Shown piece after piece: positions 47,931-55,639 of a stretch of 64,000 bases of DNA. The stretch comes from Chryseobacterium vaccae. GTDB lineage: Bacteria; Bacteroidota; Bacteroidia; Flavobacteriales; Weeksellaceae. The translations under genes were made by a program, and so were the position numbers. Numbering within the stretch: position 1 is the first letter of the stretch; every line of letters starts with the position of its first letter. Where the stretch lies: assembly GCF_009602705.1 (NCBI RefSeq), contig NZ_VSWH01000001.1, positions 1,116,001 to 1,180,000 of the forward strand. The letters are read 5' to 3'. The notes below the pieces were generated by a model. It saw only the letters and a list, made by a program, of their open reading frames with translations, had not been told where the DNA came from and made no database searches.

Positions 47931-49559
47931 TTAGAAAATATAGTCTGTACTTAGAAAATGAGAGTCATGATCTCTAACGATTGTATTGAGTAATTTTTTA
48001 TTGGAATCGGTAAGCTTTGCGGCTACCAGGGACCTTATTGAAAATGAGCGGAGCGCATCAAAAACAGAAAGCGTTCCTTCTGCACTGTCTTTTCTTCCGG
48101 TAAAAGGAAAAACATCCGGTCCACGCTGTGCCTGACAATTGATATTTACCCGGCTCACCAGATTGACAAAAGGATCAATCAGCCTTCCCACTTCTTCCGG
48201 ATCTTCACTGAAAATACTCACCTGCATCCCATGAGAAGCATTGATCTGATATTCTACAGGTTCTTCAATATCATCAAAAGGAACTACGGGAATTACAGGA
48301 CCGAACTGCTCTTCATGATAAAGTTTCATACGGCTGTCAACAGGATAAACCACTGCCGGATAGACAAAAGATGCTTCGGTATATCCACCATTCTGATTCA
48401 AAACTGCGGCACCTTTCGATAAAGCATCATCAATACATTCCTGAAGGTACGGCGGTTTATTAACTTCCGGAAGGGGTGTAACTTTAACCCCATTTTCCCA
48501 GGGAAGACCGGGCTTAAGGGCGGAAACAGCATCACTTAATTTTCGGGTGAACTCTGCAGCCACTTCTTTTTGAACAAAAATAAGTTTCAATGCGGTACAC
48601 CTTTGTCCGTTAAAAGACAACGCCCCTAAAATACATTCATTCACGGCTACGTCCAAATCAGCATTTTTAGTTACAATAGCAGCATTTTTTGCATCTAAAC
48701 TCAGAATAGCGCGAAGCCGGTTTACCTTAGGATGCAGTTTTTTCAGCCCATTGGCTACTTTACTGGAGCCGATAAAAGCCAGAACATTTACTTTTCCGCT
48801 TTCCATGATTGGAGTAATGATCTCTGAACCTTTTCCGTAAAGGGTATTTACCGTTCCTTTCGGGAAAGCTTCCTTAAATGCATTCAGGAGCGGATAATGA
48901 GCCAGCACTCCATGTTTAGGAAGCTTAAACAGGATTGTATTTCCCATGATCAACGCAGGAATCAATGTTGTGAAGATCTCATTTAAAGGATAATTGAAAG
49001 GTCCCATACTCAAAACAACCCCCAAAGGAGCTCTTCTGATCTGTGCAATGGTACCTTCTGCCTCCTGGAAGCGTGAAGATTCCCGGTCCAGATCTTTCAG
49101 GGCATCAATCGTCTGATTAATATAATCCACCGTTCTGTCGAATTCTTTTGTGGAATCTGCCAAGGTTTTCCCAATCTCCCACATCAGCAGTTTTATGATG
49201 AGATCACGCTGCTGGATCATCAGGTAAACAAATTTCTGCATACACTGTATCCGCCCCTCTACAGACATTGTTGGCCATTCACCGAGACCGTTGTCATAGG
49301 CTTTAACACAGGCTTCGAGAACTTCCATGGCTTCTGCCGGGCCAATATTGGGAATACTTCCGAGTAATTTCCTTTCCAGGCCATTTTCTGTAGGAATACA
49401 AACGGGTGAATAAATATTCTGTACTTCGCCTTTCCACTCTACCAATTCTCCGTTGAGAAGATACACTTTCTGGTGAATCTCAGGAACTTTAAACTCTTCA
49501 GGAATTTCACTTTCGTTTTTAAAAATATTTTGAAATGACGGCTTGTTTGCTGAATCCAT
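47931..49559 (-). CDS. NADP-dependent glyceraldehyde-3-phosphate dehydrogenase (aldehyde dehydrogenase family)
   Basis: A 542-residue aldehyde dehydrogenase of the GapN type. It has GVVLSMGPFNYPLNEIFTTL, the catalytic Cys in SFNGQRCTALKLIFVQ, and YHEEQFGPVIPVVPFDD before the C-terminal cap. The group is annotated as non-phosphorylating NADP GAPDH, which would yield 3-phosphoglycerate and NADPH directly. The substrate assignment rests on family recall. Confidence 0.85.
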   Translation of the reverse strand: MDSANKPSFQNIFKNESEIPEEFKVPEIHQKVYLLNGELVEWKGEVQNIYSPVCIPTENGLERKLLGSIPNIGPAEAMEVLEACVKAYDNGLGEWPTMSVEGRIQCMQKFVYLMIQQRDLIIKLLMWEIGKTLADSTKEFDRTVDYINQTIDALKDLDRESSRFQEAEGTIAQIRRAPLGVVLSMGPFNYPLNEIFTTLIPALIMGNTILFKLPKHGVLAHYPLLNAFKEAFPKGTVNTLYGKGSEIITPIMESGKVNVLAFIGSSKVANGLKKLHPKVNRLRAILSLDAKNAAIVTKNADLDVAVNECILGALSFNGQRCTALKLIFVQKEVAAEFTRKLSDAVSALKPGLPWENGVKVTPLPEVNKPPYLQECIDDALSKGAAVLNQNGGYTEASFVYPAVVYPVDSRMKLYHEEQFGPVIPVVPFDDIEEPVEYQINASHGMQVSIFSEDPEEVGRLIDPFVNLVSRVNINCQAQRGPDVFPFTGRKDSAEGTLSVFDALRSFSIRSLVAAKLTDSNKKLLNTIVRDHDSHFLSTDYIF

Positions 49560-49702
49560 ATCGTTTATTATTTAATATTTTGATTGTTTTCTGAAGAATA
49601 AAGGTAGAGGGAAAATTCGGTTTCAGGAATAATGATTTAATAGATTTCCTCTATTTCAAAGCTGTTTGAACGAAAATTAATCCTGCTTACTGAAAAAAAG
49701 AA

Positions 49703-49710
49703 TAATTTTG
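49703..49710 (+). promoter_or_regulatory. -7 element TAATTTTG for the exported thiol peroxidase
   Basis: Exact TAnnTTTG match 17 bases before the 49728 ATG. It would give a short leader. Confidence 0.45.
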
Positions 49711-49727
49711 CTGTAAAAATAAATCTC

Positions 49728-50300
49728 ATGTATTCAAAATTAGTTTTCAGTACGTTATTGTTCTTCTCAGCATTTATCTTTGCTCAAAATACCAAAACAG
49801 CCAATACCATTTTAATGAGAGGTAAGCCGGTACATACCTATTCTCAATTACCAGCAGTGAATAAAACTGCCCCAAAGTTTACGCTTACGGATGTTGATAT
49901 GAAAGATCAGACCTTAGATTCTTATAAAGGAAAATATGTAATTCTTAATATTTTCCCAAGTGTAGATACGGGTGTTTGTTCTGCTTCTGTACATCATTTC
50001 AATGAAGATGCGGCTAATCTTCCAAATACTGTTGTTCTTTGTATTTCCAAAGATCTGCCTTTCGCCCAGAAAAGGTTTTGCGGTGCGGAAGGAATCAAAA
50101 ATGTAGTAATGCTTTCTGATTTCCGTTCTGATTTTGGGAAAACATATGGCGTGGAAATCACAGATTCCGCCATGAAGGGGCTTTTAAGCAGAGCGGTTGT
50201 TGTTATTGATCCTTCAGGAAAAGTTGTTTATCAGGAACAGGTTGCTGATATTTCCCAGGAACCTAATTATGAAGCGGCTATTAAAGCCGTGAAGAAATAA
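49728..50300 (+). CDS. exported thiol peroxidase
   Basis: A 190-residue Tpx paralog with an N-terminal signal peptide (SKLVFSTLLFFSAFIFAQ) absent from the cytoplasmic copy at 31.8 kb. The peroxidatic Cys is in FPSVDTGVCSASVHHF and the resolving Cys in AQKRFCGAEGIKNV, both intact. It presumably removes peroxides in the periplasm; the reductant there is not identified. Confidence 0.9.
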   Translation: MYSKLVFSTLLFFSAFIFAQNTKTANTILMRGKPVHTYSQLPAVNKTAPKFTLTDVDMKDQTLDSYKGKYVILNIFPSVDTGVCSASVHHFNEDAANLPNTVVLCISKDLPFAQKRFCGAEGIKNVVMLSDFRSDFGKTYGVEITDSAMKGLLSRAVVVIDPSGKVVYQEQVADISQEPNYEAAIKAVKK

Positions 50301-50380
50301 AAAAAGAAGGGAAACTGAAGAAGGGAGGATGGAAGTTTATTTCGGGCTTTTAATTTCTGACAGTTATCTATATCTTAAAC

Positions 50381-50411
50381 AAAATCTCCGGTAATCAGTA
50401 CCGGAGATTTT
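50381..50411. terminator. bidirectional terminator
   Basis: Perfect 13-bp stem AAAATCTCCGGTA/TACCGGAGATTTT with a 5-nt loop between the convergent tpx-like and plug-protein genes. Confidence 0.9.
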
Positions 50412-51010
50412 TATTTTCTGAACTGTCTCTTCTTAGTTGTGATCAATACGACTCCATTTTTAGCTTTATCTCCATATAAAGCAGTCGCCTCACTACCTTT
50501 TAAAATTTTCATTTCTTTAATTGAGTTTTGATCAAGACTTCTGGTTGATTCATAATCAGATATCTTTCCATTTAATACATATAGAGGTTCAATATCTCTC
50601 CGATTAACGACTGTTCCTCCTCCAACCAGCATCCGTTGATGGGCTTTGCTGTTCTTTTGAAATCCCAATAATACCACATCTTTTAACTCCGCTGTTTCTA
50701 CCGTATCATTTTTTACACTTTGCTGCGCATTTACGGCTATAAGGCCTCCTGCTGTTAAAGCAAAACCCACCGCAAATTTTGCAAAAAGAGCATTGATAGT
50801 GGAGTAATGTAAATCCCTGTTGAGCTGTGACGGATTAAAATTTCCGCATATATTTTCTGAAGAATCTGAAAAAACATCCATAATTTCTTCATCTGTAGAA
50901 GTTCTGAAATCTCTGACTGTCTTGGAACAAACAGAACAGAACCTTCCCTTTTCATCAGGAGACATATTATTCCAGTTTTCGTGGCAAGGAGTAGGTATGG
51001 TGATTTTCAT
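50411..51010 (-). CDS. CxxC zinc-ribbon/TonB-plug fusion protein, paralog 1
   Basis: A 199-residue protein with two parts. The N-terminus (PTPCHENWNNMSPDEKGRFC, then SVCSKTVRDF) is a small Cys-rich ribbon. A membrane helix (FAVGFALTAGGLIAVNAQQ) follows. The C-terminus (PLYVLNGKISDYESTRSLDQ, MKILKGSEATALYGDKAKNG) matches the plug domain of TonB-dependent receptors, with no barrel. Such membrane-anchored plugs probably take part in regulatory signalling. Tandem with a paralog at 51136. Confidence 0.82.
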   Translation of the reverse strand: MKITIPTPCHENWNNMSPDEKGRFCSVCSKTVRDFRTSTDEEIMDVFSDSSENICGNFNPSQLNRDLHYSTINALFAKFAVGFALTAGGLIAVNAQQSVKNDTVETAELKDVVLLGFQKNSKAHQRMLVGGGTVVNRRDIEPLYVLNGKISDYESTRSLDQNSIKEMKILKGSEATALYGDKAKNGVVLITTKKRQFRK

Positions 51011-51135
51011 GAGGGTTTCTTTTTATTATAAAGATGCTTTTAAGAGCAAAAAGGTTGGAATGGGATTATTTTTTTATTTAAGAGTATAAAATATTTCTTC
51101 AGTAAAGTACGAACAAAATTCCCGCATGGAAGGTT

Positions 51136-51729
51136 TTATTTTCTGAATTTTCTCTTCTTAGTGGTTACCAGAATAACTCCGTTTTTAGCTTTTTCATTTG
51201 AAAACATTGCACTTGCTTTATTTTTATCAAGAACCTTCATTGTCTTTATCATATCAGGATCTATCTTCCTGAGCTCCTCCAGACTGCTTACTTTCCCATT
51301 GAGGAGGCATAAGGGCTCTTGATGATTCTGCAGACTCATTGAAGCTCCTCCAATCATTCTTTGCGAAAATAAACTATCTTTTACCACAGGCGCAAAAGCC
51401 TTCCCTCTTAAACCAGCTAATTGTGCAGGCAGATCTTTTTGCTGTGCTTCTAAAGAAACAAATCCTCCTGCTGTCAGCATGAAACCCACTGCAAATTTCA
51501 TAAAAAGAGCATTGACAAAGGAATACCGCAAATCTCTCCCCAATTGGGTTTCATTAAAATTTCCACATATATTTTCTGAAGAATCAGAAAAAACCTCCAT
51601 AATTTCTTCATCTGAAGCTTTTCTGAAATCTCTGACCGTTTTGGAGCAGACTGAACAGAATTTTCCTTTTTCATCAGGAGTCATGTTATTCCAGTTTTCA
51701 TGACAGGGCGTGGGTATGGTAATTTTCAT
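51136..51729 (-). CDS. CxxC zinc-ribbon/TonB-plug fusion protein, paralog 2
   Basis: A 197-residue paralog with the same layout: PTPCHENWNNMTPDEKGKFC, a membrane helix ending in GGFVSLEAQQ, and a plug-like C-terminus (DMIKTMKVLDKNKASAMFSN). Upstream regions of the two genes are also alike, so the whole unit was duplicated. The C-terminal MFS replaces the LYG of paralog 1, suggesting divergence. Confidence 0.82.
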   Translation of the reverse strand: MKITIPTPCHENWNNMTPDEKGKFCSVCSKTVRDFRKASDEEIMEVFSDSSENICGNFNETQLGRDLRYSFVNALFMKFAVGFMLTAGGFVSLEAQQKDLPAQLAGLRGKAFAPVVKDSLFSQRMIGGASMSLQNHQEPLCLLNGKVSSLEELRKIDPDMIKTMKVLDKNKASAMFSNEKAKNGVILVTTKKRKFRK

Positions 51730-52264
51730 GAGGATGTCTTTTATTATAAAGATGCACTGAAAATAAAAAAGGTTGGAATGGTTATATTTTATTTAAAGAG
51801 TATTAAAATTTTCTAGACAAAGTACAAATATATATTCGAATAAACGTAGTGGTAATAAATCATAATAAAATATCTTTGGAATTAAGTATTGGAGATACTT
51901 CCTAAGTTAAGCTACAAGGCTTTTGTGAATGTAATTTGCTTTTTTTACGTTATCCTAGTAAATAATAATCAATAATATTAAAAAAACATGAGAAAAATTT
52001 CCTAATTCATCAAAAAATTTCACGCAAAGTCCAATATATTTTCGAAAACTGTTTTAAATAAACGAACGACTTCAAAAATCTGTTGTTTACTGTTGTTTTT
52101 GAAAGACAAGGATTTTATGGTTTGTAAACAAAATATATTGGAGTTGGAAATTTTGGAATATGGGAAACCGTAATTGTTTATTAAATGTTTTTTTTATTTT
52201 TGATGACAATTATGAGAGTATTAAAAAATTTGCTAATCCATACCTTATATAATTAATAACCAAT
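51730..52264. other. AT-rich leader region of the ATPase/DUF4276 pair
   Basis: 535 bases with no gene of normal size. The first 100 bases on the left belong to the promoter of paralog 2. From about 51830 the sequence is AT-rich. It holds an inverted repeat CCAATATATTTT (52031-52042)/AAAATATATTGG (52130-52141) and a short internal repeat of CTGTTGTTT. Confidence 0.6.
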
Positions 52265-53488
52265 ATGTATATGATTAAATTAACCAAATTTGAAATTAAT
52301 AATTATAGGTCATGTCTAAAATCTAATATTGACTTAAATCAAAGCTTGATGTGCCTAATTGGAATAAATGGTGCGGGAAAGACAAATATATTAAATGGGT
52401 TACTTTTACTAAAAAAACTAAAGGAAAGTTATAGAATACCTGGAACAAAACAGAAAAATCTTTCTGGATCCTTGACAGAAATTTCACTTGACTTTAAGTT
52501 GGATGAATATACAATTAAAGTTAAAGGTACTTTAAGATATGAAACAGACGATAGAAATAATGATGAGGTTCTAGATTCAATCCTAAAGTTCAATTTTTTT
52601 GACATTACAGGTAGTAAAAAGTGGATTGAAATTCCACTTGAATTATTTAAATATATTCACGAAATAAAATTTAAAGAAAATGATTTTATACTAAGAGAAT
52701 ATTTTAAATTGCCCGATCTTGTAGAGTCTCAAATTAATGCATTATATTCAATTAGAGATTTCTTTAATAATATAAGTTATTATAGTGCAAGTCAATTTTC
52801 CGATCCTTCGAAATGTCCAATTTCATTTGAACTTGACGAAAACAAATCTTACCGTAGTAATAGATTTAATTTTCACCATGAAAAATTTTTAAATGATTTA
52901 TATATAAAATATAAAAACAATAAAAACGAATTTAATAAATTCATTTCAACTGTTAATCAAGAAGGAATTGGAATTATAAATAATATTTCTTTTTCTGAAT
53001 ATGATATGCCATCAAGTTCATATGAAGTAAAATCTGGTGGAAAGATAAGGAAGATTGAACGCAATCGACAATTAATTATCCCTTATGTAACAATTGACGG
53101 TGTAGAACTTTCTCCAAATCAATTGTCTGAAGGTACTTTTAAAACACTTGCTCTCATATTCTATATTATTACTGATGAAAATGAATTATTATTAATTGAA
53201 GAACCTGAAGTTTGTGTTCACCACGGTTTACTAAATAGTATTATTTCATTAATTTCAGTTCAATCTAAGAAAAAACAAATTATCATAAGCACACATTCTG
53301 ATTTTGTTTTAGATAGACTAAGTCCCGAAAACTTATTAATTGTAACAAAAAATTCACAAAAAGGCACTGTTGCAAAGCCACTAGATAAAGCTTTATCAAA
53401 AAATGATTATAAAGCTTTAAAATCATATTTGCAAGAAACAGGAAATTTAGGTGAATATTGGAAAGAAGGAGGTTTAGATCATGAGTAA
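52265..53488 (+). CDS. RecF/SMC-type AAA ATPase (OLD-like), putative defense protein
   Basis: A 407-residue ABC-type ATPase. Walker A is GINGAGKT (33-40), the signature-like LSEG is at 287-290, Walker B is LLLIEEPE (Glu312, Glu313 and Glu315 in IEEPE) and a His of STHSD is at 344. This is the pattern of OLD/AriA/GajA ATPases, which need a partner nuclease. Here the Toprim-like gene overlaps its 3' end by eight bases. The second ATG (residue 3) is an alternative start. The region is more AT-rich than its flanks. Confidence 0.85.
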   Translation: MYMIKLTKFEINNYRSCLKSNIDLNQSLMCLIGINGAGKTNILNGLLLLKKLKESYRIPGTKQKNLSGSLTEISLDFKLDEYTIKVKGTLRYETDDRNNDEVLDSILKFNFFDITGSKKWIEIPLELFKYIHEIKFKENDFILREYFKLPDLVESQINALYSIRDFFNNISYYSASQFSDPSKCPISFELDENKSYRSNRFNFHHEKFLNDLYIKYKNNKNEFNKFISTVNQEGIGIINNISFSEYDMPSSSYEVKSGGKIRKIERNRQLIIPYVTIDGVELSPNQLSEGTFKTLALIFYIITDENELLLIEEPEVCVHHGLLNSIISLISVQSKKKQIIISTHSDFVLDRLSPENLLIVTKNSQKGTVAKPLDKALSKNDYKALKSYLQETGNLGEYWKEGGLDHE

Positions 53489-54062
53489 ATTACCAAAAAA
53501 AATCGGAATAATTGCTGAAGACGAAAGTGATGTTGAAGCAGTAAAAGAGTTAATAAAAAGAATTACGGGAAAAAATAATATTGGTTTCAAACATTTTGTG
53601 GGAAGAGGTTGTGGGAAAATTAAACGAAAAGCAGATGATTGGGCAAACCAACTAAAGCAAAGAGGATGTTCTGTATTAATCCTCATCCATGATTTAGATA
53701 AAAATAAATATGAAGATCTCTATGAGATTATTCATAAAAGCATACACCCATTTGCAATTTCAAAAACTTTAATAAATATACCCACTGAAGAAATGGAAGC
53801 ATGGTTTTTAGCCGATGAAAATGGACTAAAAAATGCTTTAAATTTGAAAAAAAAGCCTAAAACATATCATCATCCTGAAACAGTAAAATCTCCCAAAGAA
53901 GTATTGGGTAAAGAAATAGAAAAGGCATCAAATGATACTAAAATCTATTTAAACACAAAACATAATTTACTAATAGCTAAATCAATAGATATTGATATTG
54001 TAAAAAATAAATGTAAGTCGTTTAAAAGTCTTCATAAATTTGTAGTTGACAGTAAAATTTAA
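53481..54062 (+). CDS. DUF4276/Toprim-like protein, partner of the ATPase
   Basis: A 193-residue protein. The first Toprim-like acidic motif is IAEDESDVEA (Glu13-Glu15), the DxD is LIHDLDKN (Asp71, Asp73), and INIPTEEMEAWFLADENGL (101-115) matches the conserved end of DUF4276 as I remember it. Toprim folds of this class cut DNA or RNA with two metals. It starts inside the ATPase gene, so the two are translationally coupled. Related pairs (AriA with DUF4435 AriB) are anti-phage systems; the role here is inferred from that layout. Confidence 0.75.
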   Translation: MSKLPKKIGIIAEDESDVEAVKELIKRITGKNNIGFKHFVGRGCGKIKRKADDWANQLKQRGCSVLILIHDLDKNKYEDLYEIIHKSIHPFAISKTLINIPTEEMEAWFLADENGLKNALNLKKKPKTYHHPETVKSPKEVLGKEIEKASNDTKIYLNTKHNLLIAKSIDIDIVKNKCKSFKSLHKFVVDSKI

Positions 54063-54095
54063 ATTATTTAGTAATATTTTAAGCTTGTATTTATA

Positions 54096-54123
54096 AAAAA
54101 CCTGCTTCACATAGCAGGTTTTT
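54096..54123. terminator. bidirectional terminator after the ATPase/Toprim pair
   Basis: AAAAACCTGCT/AGCAGGTTTTT stem, six-nt loop, and a T-run. It closes the pair and the convergent MBL gene at 54128. Confidence 0.85.
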
Positions 54124-54127
54124 ATTT

Positions 54128-54889
54128 TTAATATTCTACCAGCATCTCCCCATCCCCCAAAACCACATACTCCTGCCCCACTTCTTCCGAAACGCTCCTC
54201 AAATCATTTTCATCAAACTCCTGCGGAACATAAAATTTCTCGTGCGTAAACAAACCATAATGAATAGGAACCAGTTTTTTAGCATGTAAAAGATGAGCAG
54301 CAGCAAAAGCTTCTTTCAGATTAAGGGAAGCAGGAATCGGGCTGTACTCCAGGCCGATGATCTCAAAATTTACCACAACACCGTTCACGGGAAGAAATGC
54401 ATAATCAATGTCTGGATTTTCTTTTCCCAGCTTCCAGAACTGATTATGCCAGATGGTGTCACCACCATGAAAAATCTTTGTGGTTCCGTCATCTACAATC
54501 CAGGAAGTCTGGATTTCTCCCACTCCATCCATAGCAAATACCGGTTTGAAAGCAATATTATTTTCAGTAAAGGTTTCATCCAGATCCAGAACGATCATTT
54601 CTATATCCCCTACAATTTTTCTGACAATAACTTCCAGCCCTGAATAGACAATCAGCTTTCCATCTTTTTTCAGGCATTTTCTGATCACGCTTTTGTCAAA
54701 ATGGTCAAGATGAAGATGGGTAAACAGGATATAATCAGCCTGTATCTCATCTGAAAATATGATCAGATCTTCAACGGCATCTCCCAAAACAGGTTTGTAG
54801 TAAGAAAAATCTTCGGCAGCATCTAGTAAGATTGTTTTTTGTCGGGATATCAGTTTTATTCCGGCCCAGTTTAATTTTTGTATTTCCAT
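54128..54889 (-). CDS. MBL-fold hydrolase (UlaG-like)
   Basis: A 253-residue metallo-beta-lactamase-fold protein with FTHLHLDHFDK as the metal motif and IFHGGDTIWHNQFW as a second site. It has no signal peptide. Similar in fold to UlaG, but the substrate is not predictable. Not a beta-lactamase by context. Confidence 0.85.
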   Translation of the reverse strand: MEIQKLNWAGIKLISRQKTILLDAAEDFSYYKPVLGDAVEDLIIFSDEIQADYILFTHLHLDHFDKSVIRKCLKKDGKLIVYSGLEVIVRKIVGDIEMIVLDLDETFTENNIAFKPVFAMDGVGEIQTSWIVDDGTTKIFHGGDTIWHNQFWKLGKENPDIDYAFLPVNGVVVNFEIIGLEYSPIPASLNLKEAFAAAHLLHAKKLVPIHYGLFTHEKFYVPQEFDENDLRSVSEEVGQEYVVLGDGEMLVEY

Positions 54890-55079
54890 ATTCTTTTTTC
54901 ACAAAGGAAAAGACTTATGGAAGGCCAGTCAATAAACAAAAGATAATTAATGAGGGTTGATGGAAGCTGGAGGATGGAAGAAGGAAGTTATTGAGGTTAT
55001 AACAATTCTAACTTTTCTTTTCTATATTTTTCTAAAATAATTTCAGAAACTCTAAGGTTTACAGTAATCTCCAGTCGAT

Positions 55080-55625
55080 CTAATCATTAATTCTTTTTCT
55101 GATCCGGCTTAAAGAAATAGGGGTAATTCCAATGTAAGAAGCTAAGTATTTTAATGGAATATTCTGGATGTAGTGAGGCTTATTCTTCAGAAGGTATTCA
55201 TAGAGGTCCTGAGGAGTGTTTTTCAGCAGCAGCATTTCTCTTTTCAGGGCGGCACTTAGTTTTCTGCTCAGATAATAGTTCTGTACAAAGCGGCATTCGG
55301 GATTGACGGCAAACATTTCCTTTACTTCATCCAGCGAAATTTCCCAGGCCAGGCCATTGTTTATCGATTCATAAACAGCGTCAGATCCTTTTTCTCCAAC
55401 GGTAAAAATATCTCCGGGGAAGTAAAAATCTGCACAAACTTCAATATCGATATCTGATGTACTGTTAAGGTAATATTTCCGAACAAGCCCATCTTCAAGA
55501 AGATAGGCTTTATTATCGGAAAATATATTTTTCTTTGGAAATTTAACCCCGGCGAATTTGTCCCAAACGGGATCATTGTCATCCACGTTCAGATGGGTAA
55601 ACAGGTTTTTATTAATTTCTGCCAA
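55080..55625 (-). CDS. Crp/Fnr-like regulator
   Basis: A 181-residue protein with a degenerate cyclic-nucleotide-type roll and a C-terminal helix-turn-helix (LKYLASYIGITPISLSRIRKR). It starts 14 bases after the hutU stop codon, in the same orientation, so it is probably the last gene of the hutU operon. Confidence 0.85.
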   Translation of the reverse strand: MAEINKNLFTHLNVDDNDPVWDKFAGVKFPKKNIFSDNKAYLLEDGLVRKYYLNSTSDIDIEVCADFYFPGDIFTVGEKGSDAVYESINNGLAWEISLDEVKEMFAVNPECRFVQNYYLSRKLSAALKREMLLLKNTPQDLYEYLLKNKPHYIQNIPLKYLASYIGITPISLSRIRKRIND

Positions 55626-55639
55626 GGTTATATGATGAT

